Below are positions 24,243 through 31,567 of a stretch of 64,000 nucleotides of DNA, one piece after another (the stretch's first letter is position 1; the number at the start of each line of letters is the position of its first letter). The notes below the pieces were generated by a model. That model searched no databases and was not told the DNA's origin. It worked only from the letters and a program-made list of their open reading frames with translations. The stretch spans positions 7,507-71,506 of the forward strand of contig JAZRDM010000013.1 of the NCBI GenBank assembly GCA_045660265.1, in the 5' to 3' direction. Source of the stretch: Scatosoma sp045660265. Lineage in GTDB: Bacteria > Bacillota > Clostridia > Christensenellales > Borkfalkiaceae. Both the position numbers and the translations under genes were made by a program.

Positions 24243-24634
24243 TATGCAAAAACGGTAGGCTTAATTTCGTTTGCTTCCACCATTTTATCTTCTAAATATT
24301 TTTTTAACTCGTGCGGCTTTGACACTCCTTTTAAATCAATGTCCCACTTTCCGACAACGTCTACCTTTACGTCGCCGTAATTAAATATTCTACCAAACAA
24401 CGATTGATTGACAGATACCGACGCAACCTTGGTAAACACCGAACGGTCTTCTTTTCTTGACAAAACACCGCTTTTTTGAATGGCATATCCATCGTAAAAT
24501 TCAATCGTTGACGATCTTTTTACAAAAATATCCACTATCATCACAATCAACGGAACTATCAAAAAACAAAGCACAATACGCCAAAAAGTAACTGCACTCC
24601 AAGCCGTTTTTCTCGCTACATAATTTGCCTGCAT
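24242..24634 (-). CDS. bPH_2 (PH-like) domain membrane protein
   Basis: A 130-residue protein with one hydrophobic segment (V-T-F-W-R-I-V-L-C-F-L-I-V-P-L-I-V-M-I-V, residues 15-34). A bPH_2 (YdbT/DUF304-type) domain follows, recognisable from I-E-F-Y-D-G-Y-A-I-Q-K-S-G-V-L-S-R-K-E-D-R-S-V-F and the N-Y-G-D-V-K-V-D-V-V-G strand. The function of these small membrane PH proteins is unknown. A GGAGGTAGGAT site precedes the ATG. It is divergently transcribed from an XRE regulator across two matching operator-like repeats, suggesting regulation by that protein. Confidence 0.8.
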   Translation of the reverse strand: MQANYVARKTAWSAVTFWRIVLCFLIVPLIVMIVDIFVKRSSTIEFYDGYAIQKSGVLSRKEDRSVFTKVASVSVNQSLFGRIFNYGDVKVDVVGKWDIDLKGVSKPHELKKYLEDKMVEANEIKPTVFA

Positions 24635-24655
24635 ATCCTACCTCCAAGTTTAAAA

Positions 24656-24672
24656 TATACCATTTCGGGATA
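24656..24672. promoter_or_regulatory. Operator-like inverted repeat, copy 1
   Basis: TATACC-ATTTC-GGGATA: a 17-bp imperfect palindrome in the leader of the bPH gene, sharing its half-site with copy 2. The centre-to-centre distance to copy 2 is 24 bp. Confidence 0.6.
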
Positions 24673-24677
24673 TTTTT

Positions 24678-24706
24678 ATTATACCGTTTTGGTATAATAT
24701 TGTCAA
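24678..24706 (-). promoter_or_regulatory. Sigma-A promoter of the bPH gene
   Basis: A perfect TTGACA (24701-24706) and a perfect TATAAT (24678-24683) are 17 bases apart on the minus strand. Operator copy 2 covers the spacer and part of the -10 box, so binding there would block the polymerase. Confidence 0.85.
24680..24696. promoter_or_regulatory. Operator-like inverted repeat, copy 2
   Basis: TATACC-GTTTT-GGTATA: a perfect 6-bp inverted repeat with a 5-bp centre. It overlaps the bPH promoter spacer on one strand and a possible -35 of the XRE gene on the other. Confidence 0.65.
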
Positions 24707-24717
24707 GTAAATTATAA
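24689..24717 (+). promoter_or_regulatory. Weak putative promoter of the XRE gene
   Basis: TTGGTA (24689-24694) and TTATAA (24712-24717) are 17 bases apart. Transcription would start only about 12 bases before the ATG, leaving almost no leader and no Shine-Dalgarno site. Confidence 0.4.
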
Positions 24718-24735
24718 GGTTTTTTTTATAAAATT

Positions 24736-24942
24736 ATGCGTTTAAAATTTTTACGGCAACAAAAAGGAATTTCTCAGCTTAAACTTGCCATGGATTTAAT
24801 GATGAATCAAAACAGCATCAGCCGTTACGAAAACGGAGAACGAGAAGCGGACTATGCTACGCTTATCAAATTCGCCGATTATTTTAACGTTTCAATCGAT
24901 TATCTTTTATGCCGCACAGACAATCCTAAAATGAATAAATAA
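24736..24942 (+). CDS. XRE/Cro-CI family transcriptional regulator
   Basis: A 68-residue protein consisting only of a helix-turn-helix domain: L-R-Q-Q-K-G-I-S-Q-L-K-L-A-M-D, N-Q-N-S-I-S-R-Y-E-N-G-E-R-E as the recognition helix, and L-I-K-F-A-D-Y-F-N-V-S-I-D-Y-L-L. It should bind DNA as a dimer. Two 17-bp inverted repeats in the divergent intergenic region are natural candidate operators, which implies autoregulation and control of the bPH gene. There is no Shine-Dalgarno sequence, so translation may be leaderless or near-leaderless. Confidence 0.88.
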   Translation: MRLKFLRQQKGISQLKLAMDLMMNQNSISRYENGEREADYATLIKFADYFNVSIDYLLCRTDNPKMNK

Positions 24943-24966
24943 AGCTCTCGAAACTCGAGAGCTTTT
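24941..24966. terminator. Bidirectional terminator between the XRE and EamA genes
   Basis: GCTCTCGA / TCGAGAGC form an 8-bp stem with a 3-base loop, flanked by AAA and TTTTC on either side, between two convergent stops. Confidence 0.85.
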
Positions 24967-24969
24967 CTT

Positions 24970-25923
24970 TTATCTTTTGTTTTTCTTTTTTTTGTTTTCT
25001 AAAACGTCGCTAAAACCCGAGAGTACGGAAGCAATAAGCACTAGCAACCCTCCGATGCACAAATTCAAAGTTAATACGTCTAATCCCAAAGCCACGGATG
25101 CAACGCTAGTAACAATGGCGACGCAAGGCATCACCATTGCAACCGTTGACGCGTTTATTTTTTTTATAGAGTTTGTTCGCAACACCCAACCCAGCGTATT
25201 GACAATCAGTGCTAAAACTATCATCAGTAATATAGGCTTAACTTCAAAAGAAAACACCGCCTTTTCCAAAAGCTCTCCGCCAACGGAAATGACGTTAAAA
25301 GACAGTGCTATCAAAAAGGAAAGAAGCGTTTGCACCCACATTTGTATCATTACGTACAAGGGCGCAAACAATTCTTTTGCAAACGCGCCCGTAGCCGCGA
25401 TATTTACTCCGTAAAAGACGCCCGCTAACGCGCATAAAATTTCGCCTTTACCAAAAGACATTTCGCCCCCTAAAGAAATTCCGCTTAAAAGAAAAGCACC
25501 GACAAGGCACACTATACTTGCGATAATTTTTAAAACGGACGGTTTTTGGCGAATAAATACAAACATCAAAAACGGAACGATTACACAGGATAAATTTTGC
25601 AAAAATGCATATTGCATGGGCGTAGTGTATTGCAACCCTATTTTTTGTGTCAATACCGCCAACGAATTGAATAGCCCCGTCGGGATTCCAACGAGAAAAT
25701 ATTTCTTCTCTAACTTTTTCAACTGCTTAAAGGATAACGCAAGCAACGCAAGCGCCGATATAAGCGAAATGACGGCGGTTGCTATTAAAGGAGAACAATA
25801 TGCATACAGCTCTTTATATAAAAGCGGCGCAAGACCCCAAATAAAAACGACAAACAAGAGAGCGCAATATGCGCTCCCCTGTCCATTATTTGATATATTT
25901 TTTCCTTGTGCTTTATCGACCAT
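24970..25923 (-). CDS. EamA/DMT-family transporter
   Basis: A 317-residue inner-membrane protein with about ten hydrophobic segments in two EamA halves (F-I-W-G-L-A-P-L-L-Y-K near the start and W-V-L-R-T-N-S-I-K-K-I-N-A-S in the second half), ending in a Lys-rich tail. Drug/metabolite transporters of this type export small metabolites or amino acids; the substrate is unknown. The ATG (25921-25923) overlaps the gltX stop as TAATG, indicating translational coupling. A longer frame inside gltX has no ribosome binding site. Confidence 0.88.
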   Translation of the reverse strand: MVDKAQGKNISNNGQGSAYCALLFVVFIWGLAPLLYKELYAYCSPLIATAVISLISALALLALSFKQLKKLEKKYFLVGIPTGLFNSLAVLTQKIGLQYTTPMQYAFLQNLSCVIVPFLMFVFIRQKPSVLKIIASIVCLVGAFLLSGISLGGEMSFGKGEILCALAGVFYGVNIAATGAFAKELFAPLYVMIQMWVQTLLSFLIALSFNVISVGGELLEKAVFSFEVKPILLMIVLALIVNTLGWVLRTNSIKKINASTVAMVMPCVAIVTSVASVALGLDVLTLNLCIGGLLVLIASVLSGFSDVLENKKKKNKR

Positions 25924-27563
25924 TATAATTGTTCCATTGCCGAGCTTAAACGAGCAAGCGCTCTTTCTTCGCCCAAAATTTGCATAATCGTCCAAAGGTC
26001 CGGCGTATTGGAAAGCCCCGTCAATGCAATTCTCAACATTTCCGCTACATCCGAAACATTACCAGGGAACGCTTCGGGGTTTGCTTTATATGCTTTCATA
26101 TCCGTCGCAAAACCATTATCGCCAGCCACTTGTTTTACCTTTTCAAACCAAGCGGAGCAATCGTCCGCATAACTATAAATTTCTTTAAAGCTCTTTAAGA
26201 CGTTTTTAACAAGTGCATTTTCGAAACGATATTCGTAAACAGGCGCAAACGTGCTGTCAAAGAAATAGGAAATAAATTCCACTGCTTGTTTTGCGCAAAT
26301 AAAATCTTTACGACGTTTTTTACCGCCGATACCCATGCAAAGCGTTAAAACTTTCAACATATATTGTTTATCCGCAAAATATGCCTTTTGAACGTCGCTG
26401 CCAAAATCGTTAACCCAAGCTTGCAAGAAATCAAACATTTCCGTTTCGCTCATTTTCGCCATCACCGTTTTGGAAATATCGTTTAATTTAACGATATCAA
26501 ACAACGCACCGCTCTTACCCATTTTGCCAATAGAATATTTAAACTCTGCTAAATCCGCATCAGGATTTTTTAACATCCATTCTTCAAAGTTAGAATTTAA
26601 CAGCGTCATCATATACGTTTTTACTGCCGTTTGATGATAACCTTGTTCGCGATAGAAAGTTAACGACGCTTCAGGGTCTTTTCTCTTTGAGAGTTTACGT
26701 CTAGTTTCGCCGTCGATTTTTTGAATGGAGCAGTTATGACCGTATTTAGGTAATTTAAACCCTAATACGTTAAACAATTCGATATGGATAGGCAAGGAAG
26801 AAAGCCATTCTTCACCGCGGATTACAAGCGTCGTGCGCATAAAATGGTCGTCGATTGCGTGTGCAAAATGATAGGTAGGAATACCGTCCGATTTCAAAAT
26901 TACAACGTCTTGGTTGTTTTCGGTTACTGTAATATCTCCTTTTACCGCATCATTAAAGGTATGCTTTTGTTCTACGTCCCCTTGCGATTTTAAACGGATA
27001 ACGTACGGTTTTCCAGCCGCAAGATTCGCATAAATTTCTTCCTCGCTAAGATTGCGGCACTTTGCAAACTCGCCGTAATAGCCAGGCAAAAGCTTGTTTT
27101 CCGTTTGATATTCTCTCGTCTTTTCATTATCTTCTTCTGTGCAGAAGCAAGGATATGCCAAGCCCTTTTTAATCAATTCCTTTGCGTATGCATGGTAAAT
27201 TTCCGCGCGTTGTCTTTGGTAGTAAGGCCCATATTCACCGCAAAGATCTGCACCTTCATCAAATTCAACGCCAAAATATTTCAACGACGAGTGAATTACT
27301 TCTACCGCGCCTTCTACCTTACGCTTTTCGTCCGTATCTTCAATGCGAAGATAGAATACGCCGCCGCTTTGGTGCGCAATACGCTCGTTTGCGAGCGCTA
27401 CATATAAATTCCCCAAATGCATAAAACCCGTGGGACTGGGCGCTAAACGAGTTACTTGTGCGCCTTTAGGTAAATCGCGAAGAGGATAACGTTCTTCATA
27501 ATACGCAAGTTCTTTTACGTTTTCGTCGGGGATAAGCGTTTCCGCTAATTTTATCAAATCCAT
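25923..27563 (-). CDS. gltX: Glutamate--tRNA ligase with N-terminal extension
   Basis: A 546-residue class I synthetase. The signature A-P-S-P-T-G-F-M-H-L-G-N sits at residues 41-52, so the HIGH-type motif reads H-L-G-N, and the KMSKS-type motif reads K-L-S-K-R at 290-294. Typical GluRS starts almost directly with this motif; here a 38-residue charged extension precedes it. Other GluRS features are present (L-R-I-E-D-T-D, I-R-G-E-E-W-L-S-S, A-H-A-I-D-D-H). It charges tRNA-Glu, and possibly tRNA-Gln if a GatCAB pathway is used. It has its own strong promoter and is followed by the coupled EamA gene. Confidence 0.92.
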   Translation of the reverse strand: MDLIKLAETLIPDENVKELAYYEERYPLRDLPKGAQVTRLAPSPTGFMHLGNLYVALANERIAHQSGGVFYLRIEDTDEKRKVEGAVEVIHSSLKYFGVEFDEGADLCGEYGPYYQRQRAEIYHAYAKELIKKGLAYPCFCTEEDNEKTREYQTENKLLPGYYGEFAKCRNLSEEEIYANLAAGKPYVIRLKSQGDVEQKHTFNDAVKGDITVTENNQDVVILKSDGIPTYHFAHAIDDHFMRTTLVIRGEEWLSSLPIHIELFNVLGFKLPKYGHNCSIQKIDGETRRKLSKRKDPEASLTFYREQGYHQTAVKTYMMTLLNSNFEEWMLKNPDADLAEFKYSIGKMGKSGALFDIVKLNDISKTVMAKMSETEMFDFLQAWVNDFGSDVQKAYFADKQYMLKVLTLCMGIGGKKRRKDFICAKQAVEFISYFFDSTFAPVYEYRFENALVKNVLKSFKEIYSYADDCSAWFEKVKQVAGDNGFATDMKAYKANPEAFPGNVSDVAEMLRIALTGLSNTPDLWTIMQILGEERALARLSSAMEQL

Positions 27564-27595
27564 AATAATTTCCTTTCCTTATTTATTCGTTCAAT

Positions 27596-27624
27596 ATTGT
27601 AACACGCGCCGCATGCCTTGTCAA
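27596..27624 (-). promoter_or_regulatory. Sigma-A promoter of gltX
   Basis: A perfect TTGACA (27619-27624) and TACAAT (27596-27601) are 17 bases apart on the minus strand, giving a leader of about 26 bases. Confidence 0.85.
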
Positions 27625-27641
27625 TCAAGTAATGAGACGTT

Positions 27642-28151
27642 TTAAATTTTTTCAGCCTTTTTTAACGCGTCGATAACCGTTTGCACCGAAGCGTCGATAT
27701 TTTTTCCATCTAACGCAACCGTAAGATGCGCATACTTTTCGTAAAGAGGCGAGCGTTCGTCATACAAATCTTTTAAAGTATACCCCTCTTTGATGGCCAC
27801 ACCTCGCTTTTCTAGGTCGCCTAAACGCTTTTCTATTTCCTTATATGAGAGTTGTAAATACACTACCGTACCCATTGCTTGCAATTTTTGCATAGCGTTT
27901 TCACGATAAATGACGCTACCGCCTGTCGCAATAACGCAACGATCTGCGCAAAGCTCGCTATTTACCTTTGCTTCGATATCCAAAAACGCCTCTCTGCCTT
28001 GTTCTGCGATAATTTGGTTTAATCGTTTCCCTTCGCGCGCAACAATTACACTATCGCTGTCTACGTAACCATAGCCAATCGCCTCGGAAAGCTGTGTGCC
28101 GATTGTCGTTTTACCAGATGCCGGCATACCTATCAAAATAATGTTTTTCAT
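27642..28151 (-). CDS. aroK: Shikimate kinase
   Basis: A 169-residue protein. It opens M-K-N-I-I-L-I-G-M-P-A-S-G-K-T-T-I-G (Walker A), then Y-V-D-S-D-S for shikimate/Mg2+ binding and A-T-G-G-S-V-I-Y as the G-G motif that binds shikimate. It phosphorylates shikimate in chorismate synthesis. The start ATG at 28149-28151 has TTGGAG upstream; a longer frame would run into the Nudix gene. It starts two bases after the Nudix stop and is the last gene of the run; no hairpin terminator is evident behind it. Confidence 0.93.
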   Translation of the reverse strand: MKNIILIGMPASGKTTIGTQLSEAIGYGYVDSDSVIVAREGKRLNQIIAEQGREAFLDIEAKVNSELCADRCVIATGGSVIYRENAMQKLQAMGTVVYLQLSYKEIEKRLGDLEKRGVAIKEGYTLKDLYDERSPLYEKYAHLTVALDGKNIDASVQTVIDALKKAEKI

Positions 28152-28153
28152 AC

Positions 28154-28555
28154 TTACACTCCAAATACCCGCTTTAAGCTTTGTAAAATGTCTGCATCCG
28201 CAGGCGCCCATTCTTCTTCTTTTAACGCCGCGGGCGCAATCCATGCGTAGCCTTCGTGTTCTTTTAATAAAAACTCAGAGGTCATTACACATTCATAAAC
28301 AGAAAGAGTGATGATGAAATCGGGATATTCAAATGTGGTTTTTGCGTATAAGCCACCCACTTCAACATCTAATTCTAACTCCTCTTTCAATTCACGTTTT
28401 ACGGCATCTTCACCTCTTTCCCCTTCTTCAATTTTTCCGCCCGGGAATTCAAATTTATGTGCAACGTATGCAAACGGACTTTCCCCTCGCTTCGTGGCAA
28501 AAATTTTACCGTTATTGAATATTAACGCAGCGGCTACTTTTACGTGTTTTTTCAT
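28154..28555 (-). CDS. Nudix hydrolase (MutT-like)
   Basis: A 133-residue protein with a complete Nudix box G-G-K-I-E-E-G-E-R-G-E-D-A-V-K-R-E-L-K-E-E-L-E-L and F-P-G before it. The opening V-A-A-A-L-I-F-N-N-G-K-I-F-A-T-K-R-G resembles (deoxy)nucleoside triphosphate pyrophosphohydrolases such as 8-oxo-dGTPase or CTP pyrophosphohydrolase; the substrate is inferred. It lies 14 bases behind the M42 peptidase and 2 bases before aroK. Confidence 0.9.
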   Translation of the reverse strand: MKKHVKVAAALIFNNGKIFATKRGESPFAYVAHKFEFPGGKIEEGERGEDAVKRELKEELELDVEVGGLYAKTTFEYPDFIITLSVYECVMTSEFLLKEHEGYAWIAPAALKEEEWAPADADILQSLKRVFGV

Positions 28556-28569
28556 ACACTCTCCTTATA

Positions 28570-29610
28570 TTAAAGACCCAGGTATGCCGCAAGCAAAGAA
28601 ACTGTAGCTAACAAACCTTTCACGTGCGTGCGTTCCATACCATGCGACGCGTGTACGCCAGGACCTATCAGTCCGCCTTTCACGTCCGCGCCAGCCGACC
28701 ATGCCGCGCCTACGTCCGATCCGTAATAAAGATATACGTCTGCCGCGTAATCGATTGCATTTTCTTTTGCCAAAGCAATCAATTTTTCTACCATTTCATA
28801 GTCGTAAGGACCATGGCCGTCTTTCACGCAAATAGATACTTGCGTTTCCTTACAAGCAAGGTCTGCACCGATACAACCCATATCTACCGCTAATAATTCA
28901 TCTGCGTCTTGCGCCACCGAAGCTGCGCCGTGTCCCACCTCTTCGTAGTTTGTGAAGTAAAAATCAGTATCATATTGCGGTAAAACGCCCTGCTTTTTAA
29001 TCGCATACAGGATTGCTAACAAACATGCGCTACCCGCTTTATCATCTAAAAATCTCGATTTCACAAAACCGCTTTCCGTTACCGTCGTTTTGGTTTCAAT
29101 TGCAATAACGCTACCCGTACGAATGCCCAAATTTTCTACGTCTTTCGCACAAGAAACTTCTTCGTCTAAGCGCACGTGCATTGTATTTTCGTTACGCTCT
29201 AACGTGCCCGCATCTTTATACACGTGGCAAGAAGGAGAATCGGATAAAAACGTACCCGTATATACTTTACCGCCGTCTGCATAGATTTTGCAATATTCTC
29301 CGTCAAACGTCGCAAGCGTAGGTCCGCCTAAACGAGTAAAGCGAATTCTGCCGTCGCCCGTAATACTTCTTACCATTGCGCCAAGCGTATCTACGTGCGC
29401 GGAAACCGCTACTTTCTTTCCGCCGTCTTTCCCCTTTACGCTTACTTTCACCAAACGTTTATTGGTTTCAACGCAGACATGCCCCATATCTTTAAGCATT
29501 TGAACCAACTTTTCGTTAATCTTTGCGGAGAACCCCGTGGGGCTGTCCACCGCCATAATTTCTTTTAAAACCGAAAGGATATATTCTTGATAATCTTTTG
29601 CATTAATCAT
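28570..29610 (-). CDS. M42 family metallo-aminopeptidase
   Basis: A 346-residue protein of normal M42 length. The metal-binding residues appear in order: V-S-A-H-V-D-T-L-G-A (His), R-F-L-D-D-K-A-G-S-A (Asp), Y-F-T-N-Y-E-E-V-G-H-G-A (Glu pair), A-V-D-M-G and G-V-H-A-S-H-G (last His). These two-metal enzymes form large tetrahedral complexes that trim peptides in the cytoplasm; older annotations call them endoglucanase M. It sits in the hemW-to-aroK run. Confidence 0.92.
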   Translation of the reverse strand: MINAKDYQEYILSVLKEIMAVDSPTGFSAKINEKLVQMLKDMGHVCVETNKRLVKVSVKGKDGGKKVAVSAHVDTLGAMVRSITGDGRIRFTRLGGPTLATFDGEYCKIYADGGKVYTGTFLSDSPSCHVYKDAGTLERNENTMHVRLDEEVSCAKDVENLGIRTGSVIAIETKTTVTESGFVKSRFLDDKAGSACLLAILYAIKKQGVLPQYDTDFYFTNYEEVGHGAASVAQDADELLAVDMGCIGADLACKETQVSICVKDGHGPYDYEMVEKLIALAKENAIDYAADVYLYYGSDVGAAWSAGADVKGGLIGPGVHASHGMERTHVKGLLATVSLLAAYLGL

Positions 29611-29623
29611 ACTATTCTCCTAA

Positions 29624-30355
29624 TTAGTCGTGTCTTTCATCACTGTCAAATGTTTCGCAAAATCTTGCCGCAAAGGACGGCTGTTCACCGCCAGCATACA
29701 AATGCCCCGTATCACCCAATCCAGCACAACGGAATAAGGCGACCCCCTCTCTGCGCTCTTCTGTATACAAAGTCGTAACCGAGGTAGGTGCGGCAACAAA
29801 ATGGTGCCAAAGCGGAATGGGAGATATGCCGCAAAGGTGAGAAAGCAACACCATTTCCAGCCCAAAATGGCAAAAGAATGCAATCGTATCTCGATTCCCT
29901 TTTTCCACTTTGTAAATTTCTCCGTCGCGCACGTAACCGTGTTCTTTTAAAAGCTCGTCTAAGCTATCCGTTACTTTTTTGAATACTTGCTCCATGCCGC
30001 CAGCGCGATAAAAATCTTGCTGATGCCAACGCTTAACGTCGTACATCTCTTCATTATCTACCCACTCTTCAGGGAGCATATCCCACGGGATATAACGAAA
30101 ACGTCCCGAAGGCAACGTGATAGGCGTACCAAATTCTTGCAGCCATTCTTTTATCTCGACCTTCTCTTGCATCCCAAGCGCCATTGCCGTATACGCGCAA
30201 GTATCTTTCGCACGGCCTAAAGGCGACGAAAATATATAATCGATTTTTTCCTTAGACAGTTTTTGCGCTAATAACTGCGCTTCCCTATGCCCTTTTTCCG
30301 TCAAAGTATCGTGCTCATAGTCGGGATCGCCGTGTCTAATAATAAGTATTCGCAT
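29624..30355 (-). CDS. Histidine phosphatase family protein
   Basis: A 243-residue protein starting L-I-I-R-H-G-D-P-D-Y with the R-H-G catalytic histidine. L-T-E-K-G-H-R-E-A-Q and S-S-P-L-G-R-A-K-D-T-C follow, with the second active-site His in F-F-C-H-F-G-L-E. The fold is that of phosphoglycerate mutase-like phosphatases; the C-terminal extension and substrate are unassigned. The ATG follows AGGGGGCAGGT. It is 16 bases behind hemW. Confidence 0.88.
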   Translation of the reverse strand: MRILIIRHGDPDYEHDTLTEKGHREAQLLAQKLSKEKIDYIFSSPLGRAKDTCAYTAMALGMQEKVEIKEWLQEFGTPITLPSGRFRYIPWDMLPEEWVDNEEMYDVKRWHQQDFYRAGGMEQVFKKVTDSLDELLKEHGYVRDGEIYKVEKGNRDTIAFFCHFGLEMVLLSHLCGISPIPLWHHFVAAPTSVTTLYTEERREGVALFRCAGLGDTGHLYAGGEQPSFAARFCETFDSDERHD

Positions 30356-30371
30356 ACCTGCCCCCTAGCTT

Positions 30372-31493
30372 TTATTCTTGCCCCTCTTCTATAAACGGCA
30401 TTAAGATAGAATTTTGTACGTATAAATATTCGTCTTTAATACGAACGTAATCGCCATCAAGTTGCAGATATTGCAAGCTCTTTTTAAACGCTTGCGGGAA
30501 ATCTTGACCAATTTCCGTCCCAAACGTCTTTTTGTATTCGGAAAGAGAAACGCCTTGTTTTGTGCGCAAAGCCAACATTAAAAACTCGAATTTTGCATCC
30601 TTTTCTTCTACTTCCTCGCAGCTCACTGCAGGATAGAAGCCCGAAATGATACATTTCATATATTCGTCCAAAGAAAACGTATTTGTGAAGCGTTTCCCTT
30701 GCATAAAAGAGCTTGCCGAAACGCCTACGCCGATATATTCGCCACGTTTCCAGTAATTGAGATTATGCTTACTTTCAAAACCAGGCTGCGCGAAATTAGA
30801 AATTTCATATCTTTCGTAGCCTTTTTCTTTTAAGAGCGAAAAGCCATAGTCGTACATTTCCGCAACTTCGTCTGCATCAGGCAATTCGCCGTTTAAATAA
30901 TCGGTATAAATGGGCGTACCGTCTTCTACCGTTAAGGCGTACATGGAAATGTGTTTAGATCCGCATGCATGCGCCAACTCAATCGTTTTACGAATATCTT
31001 CTTTGGTTTGATTTTTCAAACCAAGCATTACGTCTGTGCTAAAATTTTGGCCTTTTAACAGCTTCGTGGCATACACGTAATCTCGCGCGTTATGGATACG
31101 TCCCAAATCTTCAAGCTGTTCGTCAATCGCCGTTTGCAAGCCGATAGAAAAGCGGTTAATTCCCGCTTCTAAATACGTTTGCACCTTGCTTTCCCCGATA
31201 GTACCGGGATTTAATTCAAGGGTGATTTCCGCGTCATCCGTCAATTTAAAACACTTTTTAATTTGGTTCATTGCGCCCAAAATGAGTTTAGGCGGAATGT
31301 ACGAGGGCGTACCGCCACCAAAATACACGGTATCGAATACGTAATCTTTTAACTCTTCCCCGCGCATTTTAAGTTCTTTATACAAACACGCCATATACGC
31401 TTCGGCGTAATCGATTTTATCGGGAAAAGACACAAAATCGCAATACGAGCATTTATGTCTGCAAAATGGTACGTGAATATAAATTCCCGGCAT
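30372..31493 (-). CDS. hemW: Radical SAM protein HemW (heme chaperone)
   Basis: A 373-residue protein. It has the radical-SAM cluster motif C-R-H-K-C-S-Y-C-D-F, with F rather than the aromatic/Cys arrangement of the true coproporphyrinogen dehydrogenase HemN. Y-F-G-G-G-T-P-S-Y follows, plus the R-F-S-I-G-L-Q and Y-E-I-S-N-F-A segments of the HemW subgroup. HemW binds heme and an iron-sulfur cluster and acts in heme trafficking. The AAGGAGAAAGAT site precedes the ATG. It lies 74 bases behind lepA, the common Firmicutes order. Confidence 0.93.
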   Translation of the reverse strand: MPGIYIHVPFCRHKCSYCDFVSFPDKIDYAEAYMACLYKELKMRGEELKDYVFDTVYFGGGTPSYIPPKLILGAMNQIKKCFKLTDDAEITLELNPGTIGESKVQTYLEAGINRFSIGLQTAIDEQLEDLGRIHNARDYVYATKLLKGQNFSTDVMLGLKNQTKEDIRKTIELAHACGSKHISMYALTVEDGTPIYTDYLNGELPDADEVAEMYDYGFSLLKEKGYERYEISNFAQPGFESKHNLNYWKRGEYIGVGVSASSFMQGKRFTNTFSLDEYMKCIISGFYPAVSCEEVEEKDAKFEFLMLALRTKQGVSLSEYKKTFGTEIGQDFPQAFKKSLQYLQLDGDYVRIKDEYLYVQNSILMPFIEEGQE

Positions 31494-31567
31494 ATCTTTC
31501 TCCTTTTTATTCCTTACTGATAGGCTTTTTATCTTTCAAGGTTATCTCCAGACAAACGCCACATTCT

